DNA from: a bacterium
GTDB lineage: Bacteria; SZUA-79; Acidulodesulfobacterales; Acidulodesulfobacteraceae
DNA: 64,000 nucleotides
Assembly: GCA_021800805.1 (NCBI GenBank)
Contig: JAJYYR010000001.1
Coordinates: 620,001-684,000, forward strand
Reading direction: 5' to 3'
Both the position numbers and the translations under genes were made by a program. Every line of letters begins with the position of its first letter. The first letter of the stretch is position 1. Positions 33,399 through 41,225 of this stretch are shown in pieces. A model generated the notes under the pieces. It made no database searches. It was given only the letters and a program-made list of their open reading frames with translations, and was not told the DNA's origin.

Positions 33399-34775
33399 AT
33401 GCGTAAAAAATATAACTCTTTATTATCTTTATTATCTTTATTATTTTTCGTTTTATTAATTTTAACAATATCGGTCATAACGATATATTGTTTTGCGGAA
33501 CCTTCTTTTGCCTTAACAAGATTAAAAAAACATGACCGAAGTATCGATATTAATATTAATTATTCAAAAATAAGAAAATCTCTTAAAATATTATCATTAG
33601 GCCGGCTTATAAAATCTTCTTTGAAAAATTATAATATTATGCGTTTAAAGCTTGGAGCAGAGGCGCTAAAAGAAAATATCGAAATTTCAAAAAGCCTGCC
33701 GGACCCGAGAATAGCTTTCGGCTATAACGATTCGGACGGGTTTAATAACTTTGCCGTCGGCAACAATGAATACCCCGGCAGTAAATTTAGATATACTTTT
33801 ACCCAATACATACCTTTTCCGACAAAACTTTTTCTTAAAAGCAAAATTGCGAAATATTCCTTCAACTACGCTGACGAGACGACTAAATCCGCGGTTTATT
33901 CGACTGCGGCAAACGTAAAGAATTATTATTACCGCCTTGCGCTTTTCGAGCGGGATATTACAATTATAAAAAGCGATTATTCGTTGTTAAAATTATTGGA
34001 AAAAAATACTACCGAAAGATATACCTTTGGAAAAGCTAAAGAAACCGATGTTATAAGAATAGATTTAAGAATGGTAGCGCTTAAAAACAAGTTGATTAGA
34101 TTAAAAAAAGACAGATTGAAAACGCTTTATAAATTGTCCAGAATTACGCAGATAAAACTTACCGGATTGAAAGGCAGCGCATTATTCCCTAAAAAAGTAA
34201 AATTAGATATAAAAAATTTTAAAAAAACGATAGCCGAAGTATATAAGGATAATCCCGCGATTAAAGCCGTAAATTTTTTATACGATAAGTCAAAATTTCA
34301 GAAAAAATTAGCGGACCAGAGCCTTTATCCCGATATTATTTTTCACGTTAAATACGGATATAGATACGGTATCCAACCGGCTTTGGGCGGTTCCATAGGA
34401 TTTGTGGTGCCGCTTTACTTTAATTCGAGGCAGATTCCCGAAATGAAAAAAGCCAAAAAAAATATGATTTCGTCTTTATTCGGCAGGGTATGGGCTTACG
34501 ACGGAGCCGATAAAATAGTAAGGACACTTTTATTAAACATAAAAAAATATTATAAACTTTACATGGTCGAAAAAAAAGTTTATATTCCCGAATCGTCTCT
34601 TTTATTTAAACTGTATGTTAACAGATACATATTCGGTAAAGTATCGGCGTTTGAATTGTTAAATGCATTTAAAAAAAAGGTAAAAGCCGAGTTGTTAAGT
34701 TATGATTATGAATTTAATCTTCTAAAAAACGAAGACGACCTGTCGTTGGTTTTGGGCAAAATACATAATATTTAA
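33399..34775 (+). CDS. TolC-family outer-membrane efflux protein (CusC-like)
   Basis: The 458-residue protein has an N-terminal signal segment (about residues 10-38) and two copies of the alpha-helical barrel repeat typical of outer-membrane efflux proteins: EISKSLPDPRIAFGYN opening the first, then YYRLALFERDITIIKSDYSLLKLLEKNT, and YDKSKFQKKLADQSLYPDIIFHVKYGYRYG in the second. The DPRI and YPDI motifs and the GSIGFVVPLYF strand resemble the heavy-metal (CusC/CzcC) type. It is followed 28 bases later by its periplasmic adaptor. The transported substrate cannot be told. Confidence 0.87.
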   Translation: MRKKYNSLLSLLSLLFFVLLILTISVITIYCFAEPSFALTRLKKHDRSIDININYSKIRKSLKILSLGRLIKSSLKNYNIMRLKLGAEALKENIEISKSLPDPRIAFGYNDSDGFNNFAVGNNEYPGSKFRYTFTQYIPFPTKLFLKSKIAKYSFNYADETTKSAVYSTAANVKNYYYRLALFERDITIIKSDYSLLKLLEKNTTERYTFGKAKETDVIRIDLRMVALKNKLIRLKKDRLKTLYKLSRITQIKLTGLKGSALFPKKVKLDIKNFKKTIAEVYKDNPAIKAVNFLYDKSKFQKKLADQSLYPDIIFHVKYGYRYGIQPALGGSIGFVVPLYFNSRQIPEMKKAKKNMISSLFGRVWAYDGADKIVRTLLLNIKKYYKLYMVEKKVYIPESSLLFKLYVNRYIFGKVSAFELLNAFKKKVKAELLSYDYEFNLLKNEDDLSLVLGKIHNI

Positions 34776-34803
34776 AATATAATATAATATGTAATATGGT
34801 AAT

Positions 34804-36036
34804 ATGCGAAATTTTTTACTTAAAATTAGAAAAATAGCCGGAGAAAATAAGAGCGTTACGCGCGGCGTTCTGATTGCCGTAATCGCTTTATTTGCCGGTA
34901 TGGTTATATATAAGTATTTTATCTCGCCGGAAAATTATGAAAATAAATTATACGACATTAAGAACATTAAGAATTACGTTATTACTTTCGGCGGAAAAAA
35001 GAATAAAAAGCAATTATTAAAATTAAACTTAAGCAAATTTAAAAATATCAAAAAAGATATTAAACAGGTAAAATTAATAAAAATATCTCCAAAGGTAAAG
35101 GCAAAAGGGCGTTTAATTTTTGCAACTCCGTTGGTTAGAATAGTTTCCTTGAAATTTGGCGGCTATGTTTCAAAAATTTATGCAGATAAAGCCGGTATTC
35201 GGGTTAGAAAAAATAAACCGCTGTTTTCTCTTTACAGCCCTTCTTTAATAGACGCTGAAAACGATTATATACTGGCGTATAAAAATTACGAACGCCTCAA
35301 AAGCACCTCGTTTAAATCAGAGGCATATACAATCTATCTATCGTCGGAAAAAAAGCTTTTATTCTGGGGAATAAACAAACATAAAATTAAAGTTATTAAA
35401 TTGGGCGTCAGAAAAATTATCAAGCAAATACCGATATATTCTCCTATTAACGGAATCGTGATTAAAAAATACGTCGAATATGGAAGATATATTAAGTCTG
35501 GAAAATCGCTTTACGAACTTGCCGATACGTCGAAGTTATGGATAAAAATAATGTTGAATATAAGATATTTAAAATCTATCCATACGGGTGAAAAAGTCCG
35601 GATTAAATTGTCAAAATATAAAAATAAAAAAAATTTTTACGGCACTGTATCTTATATTTATCCTTCAACATATAGTCGCGGAAAGTTAATTAAAATAAGA
35701 ATTTCCATACCTAATAAAAACGGCATTCTCAAAATAGGTTCTTTCGTATATGCCATGTTAAAATTGCGTTCCACCCGCCTTCTAACCGTTCCGGTTTCCT
35801 GCGTAGCGCATGTAGGATATAAAGATATAGTTCTTGTTTATAAAGGCGGCGGTTATTTCCTGGCAAAGAGCGTTATCTTAGGGAGGGGCAACGGTAAGTA
35901 TTATGACGTGATCGAAGGATTAAAGCCGGATGAAGAGGCGCTGAGATTAAAAAACCCGAGAGGAATAAACAGTAAAACATTAAACAAAATTTATCGTTAC
36001 GTTATTTTAACGTCGGCTAAAATGAAAATTGCGTAA
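34804..36036 (+). CDS. Efflux RND periplasmic adaptor subunit (CusB-like)
   Basis: The 410-residue membrane-fusion protein has an N-terminal membrane anchor (about residues 18-38), then GRLIFATPLVRIVSLKFGGYVSKIYADKAGIRVRKNKPLFSLYSP, split here as the lipoyl half-motif, a helical hairpin (AENDYILAYKNYERLKS), the second half IYSPINGIVIKKYVEYGRYI, and beta-barrel and membrane-proximal domains ending VIEGLKPDEEAL. The helical hairpin and YSPINGIV pattern match CusB/CzcB-type adaptors. The expected RND pump gene (CusA-like, about 1000 residues) does not follow: a methyltransferase gene comes next. The Met-rich metal-binding N-terminus of CusB is absent. Confidence 0.85.
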   Translation: MRNFLLKIRKIAGENKSVTRGVLIAVIALFAGMVIYKYFISPENYENKLYDIKNIKNYVITFGGKKNKKQLLKLNLSKFKNIKKDIKQVKLIKISPKVKAKGRLIFATPLVRIVSLKFGGYVSKIYADKAGIRVRKNKPLFSLYSPSLIDAENDYILAYKNYERLKSTSFKSEAYTIYLSSEKKLLFWGINKHKIKVIKLGVRKIIKQIPIYSPINGIVIKKYVEYGRYIKSGKSLYELADTSKLWIKIMLNIRYLKSIHTGEKVRIKLSKYKNKKNFYGTVSYIYPSTYSRGKLIKIRISIPNKNGILKIGSFVYAMLKLRSTRLLTVPVSCVAHVGYKDIVLVYKGGGYFLAKSVILGRGNGKYYDVIEGLKPDEEALRLKNPRGINSKTLNKIYRYVILTSAKMKIA

Positions 36037-36125
36037 CATTGGGCAACATTCGTAACAATTGGCGTAACATTTTTTAAATTGGAAAATTTTAAATTTAAAA
36101 AAAAATTAGGAAGAATACATAAGCA

Positions 36126-36761
36126 TTGGAGAAAACCAAGATAATAATAACGGCTTCGGCATCGAAACGCCGGATAATATATGAACCCTTACTTATGAAA
36201 TTAAAAACATACGATTTATTCCCTGCGTTTTTTTCTTTTATTATAGACAATAAAATTAGGAATTTATTCGAAAATATGGACAAAAACGTCGAACTTATGG
36301 GAGCCGGGCCTGCCATGAAAATACTTGAAGTAGGTTGCGGAAGCGGATTCGTTACTCCGTTTTTGTCCAAAGCCGTGGGGATGAAAGGGTCCGTTATCTC
36401 GGTCGATATTCAGGAAAAAATGATCGAGAAGGCAAAGAGAAAAAGAGGATATTTACAAAACGTCGATTTTCGCGTATCCAGCGCAGCCGATTTAAATTCG
36501 ATAGCGGACGGCGAAATAGACTTAGCATTTCTATATTATTCGTTTCATGAAATAGATAAAAAAGACGAAGCCGTGAGAGAATTATACAGAGTATTAAAAC
36601 AAAACGGCATATTGTCTATTAAAGAGCCGAGATTCGAAGTTTTTAAGAAAGACAGAAAATCTTATAAAGAATTTATAATAGGGCGCGGTTTCGAGTTTAC
36701 GGAAAGCATAAAGCCGTGCGATGTTTTAGGCTGTTATCTTAAATTTATTAAAATTAATTAA
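36126..36761 (+). CDS. Class I SAM-dependent methyltransferase
   Basis: The 211-residue protein (TTG start; an ATG at 36195 is an alternative that removes 23 residues) has motif I ILEVGCGSGFVTPFLS, the acidic strand-2 residue in VISVDIQEKMIEKAK, motif II-like DFRVSSAADLNSI and EIDLAFLYYSFHEI, and post-motif ELYRVLKQNGILSIKEP. This is the UbiE/arsenite-methyltransferase-like branch. The substrate is unknown. The 90 bases before it hold short repeats of GTAACATT (36034, 36063) with unclear function. Confidence 0.85.
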   Translation: MEKTKIIITASASKRRIIYEPLLMKLKTYDLFPAFFSFIIDNKIRNLFENMDKNVELMGAGPAMKILEVGCGSGFVTPFLSKAVGMKGSVISVDIQEKMIEKAKRKRGYLQNVDFRVSSAADLNSIADGEIDLAFLYYSFHEIDKKDEAVRELYRVLKQNGILSIKEPRFEVFKKDRKSYKEFIIGRGFEFTESIKPCDVLGCYLKFIKIN

Positions 36762-36788
36762 TATAAAATATAATAATAATAATTAATG

Positions 36789-38027
36789 TTAAATCAAGCC
36801 CGATTTTTTTACTTCTTCTAGATACATCAAAGCATCGGTATTTATTGAAAGAATATCGGAAATAGAAGCGGAAGGGTTAATTTTTTTAAGAACGGTATCC
36901 GCCGAAATATAATTGCCGGCGCTATATATATCCATAAATTCCGCTAACTCCCCTAACTTTCCTTTATGTTCTACCATCGCTTCATAGATGACGGGGTCGA
37001 TTGTTATTTTACCGAATAATTCTTTAAGGGATATTCCAAGAGCGACGTTTACTAAAGAAAGCATTCCCGCCAAAAATGCTTTATCGGAAAGATTTTTGTT
37101 TATATATCTTTTGCATATATCTTCCATCATTCTGCCTTTTATCATTGCGCTTTCTAATAAAGGGTCAGACCTAAAGTCGCTTTTTTTTGAAGCAAGAACT
37201 ATGGTGAGTATCCATCTTGAAACATTGTCGTATCCCAAAAGCGCTATAGCCTGTTTTACCGAAGATATTTTTGCCATGAATTCATATGCTACCGAATTTA
37301 TAAGCGTAAGCAGGCGATATATCAGGTCGGGAGACATTTTAAAAAGCGATTCAATTTCTTCTATATCCGCATTGGATTGAAACGAATTAAATATATTAAG
37401 CAGTATTACATAATCGGGGTCTAAAGTTACGGAAGAAATTATAGAAGGCTTTTGAAAAAAATAACCCTGAAACAAATCGAAGCCGAGACCTTTGTAAAAC
37501 TGAAAATCTTCGTTGGTTTCAACTTTAGAGGCTATTAATTTTGCTCCATAGCCTTTGAGAAGCATAAGCATTTCCTTTATTTCGGTTTTAGAATACTGCT
37601 TGGAATCAAGTTTTATATAATCGGCTATTTCCAGAATCGGTTCCCATTCTTCGTCGTAAGTAAAATTATTTAAAGAAACACTGAAGCCTTTGCTTTTAAA
37701 TTCTTTTAAGACCGAAACGGCATTATCGTCGATTTTGCTTGTTTCGAGTATTTCAAGCACGATCTTGTCCTTCGGCAAAAGCTCTATCATACCTCTTTTT
37801 AAAATATCCGGAGTTACGTTTATAAATGCCGGACTTTCGCCCATCAGGACTTTAAGTCCCATATCATATATATTTTCGAGCACGTTTGCGGTAGCGCTTA
37901 AATTATCAGATACCGATACGCCCGAAGAGTTTTCTTCGGCGGCGCTTCTGAATAATATTTCATATCCGAATATACTTTTGTCGCCGCTTATTATAGGCTG
38001 CCTGCCGACAAAGGTCGGTTTATTCAT
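36789..38027 (-). CDS. EAL-HDOD signalling protein (YuxH-like)
   Basis: The protein has 412 residues from the chosen ATG. The N-terminal domain (FVGRQPIISGDKSIFGYEILFR) is a divergent EAL domain of the YuxH type; it lacks the full set of metal-binding residues, so c-di-GMP hydrolysis is unlikely. The C-terminal half is an HDOD domain (SNADIEEIESLFKMSPDLIYRLLTLINSV, IALLGYDNVSRWILTI, AFLAGMLSLVNVALG). Such proteins act as signalling scaffolds in motility and virulence control. A TTG 12 codons upstream has no Shine-Dalgarno, whereas GGGAGG lies three bases before this ATG, closer than usual. Confidence 0.87.
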   Translation of the reverse strand: MNKPTFVGRQPIISGDKSIFGYEILFRSAAEENSSGVSVSDNLSATANVLENIYDMGLKVLMGESPAFINVTPDILKRGMIELLPKDKIVLEILETSKIDDNAVSVLKEFKSKGFSVSLNNFTYDEEWEPILEIADYIKLDSKQYSKTEIKEMLMLLKGYGAKLIASKVETNEDFQFYKGLGFDLFQGYFFQKPSIISSVTLDPDYVILLNIFNSFQSNADIEEIESLFKMSPDLIYRLLTLINSVAYEFMAKISSVKQAIALLGYDNVSRWILTIVLASKKSDFRSDPLLESAMIKGRMMEDICKRYINKNLSDKAFLAGMLSLVNVALGISLKELFGKITIDPVIYEAMVEHKGKLGELAEFMDIYSAGNYISADTVLKKINPSASISDILSINTDALMYLEEVKKSGLI

Positions 38028-38267
38028 GTGCCTCCCGTGTATTATTTTATTGCCATTATCCAATATATTAATAATATTAGTAATGCAGTTAATAATGAAA
38101 ATTAATCCTTATTATACTTTTTATATAACACGTTTAGCTTTAAGTCAATCAAAATCTTTGTTGTGTCAATAACTTTTTCTTAATTAAAAAGAATGATAAA
38201 ATGGCAACTAACGACGTTTACTATGGATTGAATCTGAACATAATTATATAATTTAGGAGGCGTAAGA

Positions 38268-38657
38268 ATGGAAACTGCTACATTGTATTTTGAATGTGAA
38301 AATTGCGGGCAGCCGTTTGATATTGAAATAAATAGCGGAGATTTTCAACGCATAAAAACGTATGAGCGGAAGCCGGCGGCGCAGGCACAGGCACAGGCAC
38401 AGGCGCAGGCGCAGGCGCAGGCGCAGGCGCAGGCGCAGGCGCAGGCGGGAGAATATATTTACGAATTAAGAAGCGAATCTCATTGCTGCGGCAAAAACAT
38501 CGAGATAAAAATTAACGTGAAGAGATATTCTGCCGAGGAACATAGCCGCCATGAGATATATTATAAGGGGCTTAGAAATTTAAGGATAGGCGGCAATTTC
38601 GATAACATCATAAATGAGGTCTGTGACAGGGAATTTCAAGAGATAGAGATTTTATAG
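38268..38657 (+). CDS. Zinc-ribbon-like protein with (Gln-Ala) repeat
   Basis: The 129-residue protein begins METATLYFECENCGQPFDIE and ends with SHCCGKNIEIKINVKRYS, so CxxC at residues 10-13 and a later CC pair could form one zinc ribbon. Between them is a run of 11 Gln-Ala dipeptides encoded by a hexanucleotide microsatellite, which changes length in whole codons. The C-terminal 50 residues (YYKGLRNLRIGGNFDNIINEV) are helical. AGGAGG precedes the ATG. No family is recognised for the whole. The repeat acts as a flexible linker between two conserved-looking halves, and length variants would remain in frame. Confidence 0.7.
   Translation: METATLYFECENCGQPFDIEINSGDFQRIKTYERKPAAQAQAQAQAQAQAQAQAQAQAQAGEYIYELRSESHCCGKNIEIKINVKRYSAEEHSRHEIYYKGLRNLRIGGNFDNIINEVCDREFQEIEIL
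38382..38447 (+). repeat. Hexanucleotide microsatellite, 11 units of CAGGCR
   Basis: Three CAGGCA units are followed by eight CAGGCG units, with no other interruption. Each unit encodes Gln-Ala in the gene around it. Confidence 0.95.
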
Positions 38658-38678
38658 GAATGACTATTTTGGCTTGAC

Positions 38679-38752
38679 AATTTACGCAAAACCCAATTTC
38701 TATCGGCAAATTTACGCAAAAACTTGACTTTATCAATTTATGTCATATTATA
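38679..38752 (+). promoter_or_regulatory. Promoter region of the OmpA-type gene with two AATTTACGCAAAA repeats
   Basis: AATTTACGCAAAA occurs at 38679-38691 and again at 38709-38721, 30 bases apart (about three helical turns). TTGACT (38724-38729) with TATTAT (38746-38751) 16 bases on forms a sigma-70-type promoter directly downstream. The repeats look like activator sites. An AGGAGG precedes the ATG at 38813. Confidence 0.6.
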
Positions 38753-38812
38753 TATAATATATGTATGCCTTATAATAATTAACCAACTTGAAATCAATTT
38801 TAGGAGGTTTTT

Positions 38813-39463
38813 ATGCAAAAAAAGTCAACAAAGATAATATTTTCAGTCTTTTTAACGTTTATTTTGGCGGTTTCGTTTACCGTTGCGGGCGGTTACTCAA
38901 ACGCGGCCTTTGCTTCCGGCGCATCATGGTCAACTCCATGCGGTTTTGGAAATTATAGGGGTACTTCTTACCTCTCTACGCCCTGCGGTTCCTCTTATAA
39001 CTGCTGCCCCCAACCCGCTTCGGTAGCCGCTAAATCCGTGCCGGTAACTCAGTCCGTGAAAAAACCGGCTCCCGTACAAATCGTAAGAAAACGAGTCGCA
39101 TCTAAAACTCAAGTTTCTTCTTATGACGTCTCGGTACATAATATTTATTTTGCTTTTAACAGTCAATCCTTAACGGGTAGAGATAAGGCGATTCTTCATA
39201 GGGATGCCGCTTATCTTAAAAATAACCCGTCTATAACCATTCAAATTCAGGGAAACTGCGACAGAAGGGGTTCGGAGGAATATAACCTTGCGCTTGGATG
39301 GAGAAGAGCCAATACCGCCAAAACATATCTTGAACATCTTGGCGTTGCGGCAGATAGGCTTAAGACAATCAGCTACGGAAAAGAAAAACCTGTATGTATG
39401 GCTCATACCGAAGTTTGTTATGCAAAAAATAGACGTGATCATTTTGTCGTAGTATCGAGGTAG
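38813..39463 (+). CDS. OmpA/Pal-like peptidoglycan-associated protein
   Basis: The 216-residue protein has a signal peptide (cleavage near AFA-SG, residue 35), a Cys/Ser/Gly-rich segment (TPCGFGNY, STPCGSSYNCC), a basic Pro-rich linker and a C-terminal OmpA domain. That domain has YFAFNSQSL, IQIQGNCDRRGSEEYNLALGWRRA (split here as the peptidoglycan-binding helix) and CYAKNRRDHFVV, which resembles the Pal ending. There is no lipobox, so unlike Pal it is probably periplasmic and soluble rather than lipid-anchored. The four cysteines of the N-terminal segment may form disulfides. It has its own promoter with repeat elements upstream. Confidence 0.87.
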   Translation: MQKKSTKIIFSVFLTFILAVSFTVAGGYSNAAFASGASWSTPCGFGNYRGTSYLSTPCGSSYNCCPQPASVAAKSVPVTQSVKKPAPVQIVRKRVASKTQVSSYDVSVHNIYFAFNSQSLTGRDKAILHRDAAYLKNNPSITIQIQGNCDRRGSEEYNLALGWRRANTAKTYLEHLGVAADRLKTISYGKEKPVCMAHTEVCYAKNRRDHFVVVSR

Positions 39464-39571
39464 GGGGATTAAGGAGCGAAAACGTAGAACAAATTAGAAA
39501 AGGCATAAATAACTGCTAAATTATGCGTTATATGCTTCTAATCACGTAAATATTAAATAGAGGTATTTATT

Positions 39572-40339
39572 ATGAAAAAAAGATTATTGATACCGGTTGC
39601 TTTTCTTCTCGCCGTCTTTCTAAGCGGATGTGCGGCGTATAATTCTCAATCGGCTTATTCGGAGGGATATTATATAGGCGCCCAAGGTCCTAATTTCGCT
39701 TTCTCGGTGGGAAACGGGATAAATGCTTATTATGTGCCTTCTTTTGGGGCATATGTCTACGGCTATAACGGATATTACTATAGATGGATGAACGGCGGCT
39801 GGGTTTACGCCAACGTTTACGACGGTCCGTATTATCCTGTCGCTGCCGGAATCTTTGTTCCCGGACCGTTGCTATACGGCCCGCCTCCTCCTATTTATGG
39901 AAACGCTCCTTATTTCACTTGGTGGAGGGCGAATGTAGGTCCATGGTACAGGGTTCACCATCCCGGCTGGTGGGGTATGCACCATCGTTTTTTAGGCAAT
40001 TATAATGCATGGCAGAGCCATAGGCGGGACTTTAGAGGAAACTTTAATGAATTTCACCATGAAGGATTCAGAGGTCCAAGACCTGGTGGCCCGGGACCTG
40101 GTGGTCCAAGACCTGGTGGCCCGGGACCTGGTGGTCCAAGACCTGGTGGCCCGGGACCTGGTGGCCCAGGACCTGGTGGGCCGGGACCTGGTGGCCCGGA
40201 ATTCAGAGGTCCAAGACCTGGTGGGCCGGGACCTGGTGGCCCGGAATTCAGAGGTCCAAGACCTGGAGGGCCGGGACCTGGTGGCCCAGGACATGGTGAT
40301 CAGGGAGGTCATCATAAAAAGAATAGGAATGACCAATAA
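39572..40339 (+). CDS. Lipoprotein with aromatic domain and Gly/Pro repeat tail
   Basis: The 255-residue protein has a lipobox LSGC (Cys near residue 20), a Tyr/Gly/Trp-rich domain (YGYNGYYYRWMNGGWVY, YGPPPPIYG, YRVHHPGWWGMHHRF) and from about residue 165 a tail of repeated RPGGPGPGGP units with interspersed EFRGP, ending in a His/Lys-rich stretch. The tail is low-complexity and repeat-expanded. The aromatic part resembles surface-exposed Tyr/Trp-rich lipoproteins found near OmpA-type genes, but I cannot name a family. A terminator hairpin follows. Confidence 0.75.
   Translation: MKKRLLIPVAFLLAVFLSGCAAYNSQSAYSEGYYIGAQGPNFAFSVGNGINAYYVPSFGAYVYGYNGYYYRWMNGGWVYANVYDGPYYPVAAGIFVPGPLLYGPPPPIYGNAPYFTWWRANVGPWYRVHHPGWWGMHHRFLGNYNAWQSHRRDFRGNFNEFHHEGFRGPRPGGPGPGGPRPGGPGPGGPRPGGPGPGGPGPGGPGPGGPEFRGPRPGGPGPGGPEFRGPRPGGPGPGGPGHGDQGGHHKKNRNDQ
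40065..40299 (+). repeat. Degenerate tandem repeat encoding the Gly/Pro tail
   Basis: Units of the type CCAAGACCTGGTGGCCCGGG ACCTGGTGG recur with small changes through this stretch and form two higher-order copies that include GGCCCGGAATTCAGAGG. Repeat-number change here would lengthen or shorten the lipoprotein tail in frame. Confidence 0.85.
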
Positions 40340-40365
40340 TAATAACTAAAAACCATTTATAAATA

Positions 40366-40412
40366 ATTAAACCGCACAATAAAAGAAAATAAATCTTTTA
40401 CTGCGGTTTAAT
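40366..40412 (+). terminator. Terminator hairpin after the Gly/Pro lipoprotein gene
   Basis: TTAAACCGCA pairs with TGCGGTTTAA, with an inner AAAAGA/TCTTTT pair. T-rich sequence (TTATTTTAG) follows. Confidence 0.7.
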
Positions 40413-40442
40413 TATTTTAGCAGTGCAGCGGCAGGAGAAAAT

Positions 40443-40622
40443 ATGCTTTATAAAGCCGATACCGTCGCTTTTTCCGGTCTTTTGCATTAAGAAGACGTTG
40501 AACAACTTATAAATAATGTAAAAAATTTGGAGCCGCAATGGAATTTTAAAGTAGCAAACAAGTAAGATTTTTTAAAAATTGCATTAAATTGAATTTACTG
40601 TCCGCTCAGCGGACAGTTTAAG
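40443..40622 (+). pseudogene. Short frame interrupted by one stop, and a hairpin before the next gene
   Basis: ATG at 40443 opens a frame (MLYKADTVAFSGLLH) that meets TAA at 40488, then continues in the same frame (EDVEQLINNVKNLEPQWNF...) to 40622. It may be a small gene broken by a nonsense mutation or two chance frames. Its end coincides with a perfect hairpin, CTGTCCGCT-C-AGCGGACAG (40599-40617), just before the Shine-Dalgarno of the next gene. The hairpin could be a terminator or a translational control element. Confidence 0.3.
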
Positions 40623-40631
40623 GATGGTATA

Positions 40632-40928
40632 ATGAGAAAGATTAGATTAGCGATTTTGGGATTAACGGTAGGGGTTTTAGGATTAGGACTTTACGGGTGC
40701 GCAAAGAAATACAACAGCGTTTCGCTGCATACGGCAAAATACTATGAAAAACACCAAAAACAGATGGCGGCAATGATTAAAAATTGTAATAACATTCAGA
40801 TTAAATTCACGACCAGAAGCCAGGTCAAAAAGTTTTTAAAGTCCAATACGGGTAAGGAATGCTCTAATGCTGGAGCCGCTCAGCTGGTAGTTTTAGCGCG
40901 GGACGCAAATAAGAATCTTAGCAGTTAG
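40632..40928 (+). CDS. Small lipoprotein resembling the EexN family
   Basis: The 98-residue protein has a lipobox GLYGC (Cys near residue 23), then KYYEKHQKQMAAMIKNC and, near the C-terminus, KECSNAGAAQLVVLARDAN. The spacing of two cysteines, with ECxNAxxA after the second, is the pattern of EexN entry-exclusion lipoproteins, which block redundant conjugative DNA entry. Similar small lipoproteins also occur in genomes without conjugative elements, so the role is unsettled. It is the last gene before the integrated region that begins at 41023. Confidence 0.6.
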   Translation: MRKIRLAILGLTVGVLGLGLYGCAKKYNSVSLHTAKYYEKHQKQMAAMIKNCNNIQIKFTTRSQVKKFLKSNTGKECSNAGAAQLVVLARDANKNLSS

Positions 40929-41022
40929 AAATCGGCGGGGTGGTAATATAATAATCTTTAATCGAGGCGGAGGATGAAATGCCGCCCCTGAGACCGTTCA
41001 AAATTATGTGTCAATATTTTAC

Positions 41023-41073
41023 TGGTAGGCACGGGCGGTCTCGAACCGCCGACCCCTACCGTGTCAAGGTAAG
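41023..41073 (-). tRNA. 3' half of a tRNA-Val(GAC) gene (integration site remnant)
   Basis: On the minus strand this reads anticodon loop TTGACAC, anticodon-stem and variable bases, a T arm GGCGG-TTCGAGA-CCGCC, acceptor strand CGTGCCT, discriminator A and encoded CCA (CCA ends at 41023). The D arm and the 5' acceptor strand (AGGCACG expected) are missing; AT-rich unrelated sequence follows instead. It is therefore not a working tRNA but the kind of 3' fragment left at the end of an integrated element. The integrase gene begins 153 bases away on the side where the 5' half should be. Confidence 0.8.
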
Positions 41074-41189
41074 GAACAAAGCAACCTTAACAACGCTTAA
41101 TTACTGATATTATGCCGATTATAGCCGATAAAGCTGTTTGTCCTATCGTGTCTTTTTTTATTGTATTTTACCGTATTTTATATTATAAT

Positions 41190-41210
41190 TACCCACAAAA
41201 ATTACCACAC
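41190..41210. other. Repeat that may be an integrase arm-binding site
   Basis: On the minus strand these bases read GTGTGGTAATTTTTGTGGGTA, closely similar to GTGGGTGATTTTGTGGGTA at 51948-51966. Each contains GTGxGGT and GTGGGT motifs and each lies within about 120 bases of a tRNA 3' fragment. Such paired motifs can be arm-type sites for tyrosine integrases. Confidence 0.45.
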
Positions 41211-41225
41211 TAATTTAAGGCGGTT

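Noticed and set aside
39992..40349. Repeat-rich frames on both strands across the Gly/Pro repeat
   Set aside because: They are translations of the same tandem repeat in other frames; the lipobox gene in the plus frame at 39572 is the credible one.
40977..41080. Complete tRNA gene at 41.0 kb
   Set aside because: Only the anticodon loop, T arm and 3' acceptor are present; no D arm or 5' acceptor strand can be paired in the flanking sequence.
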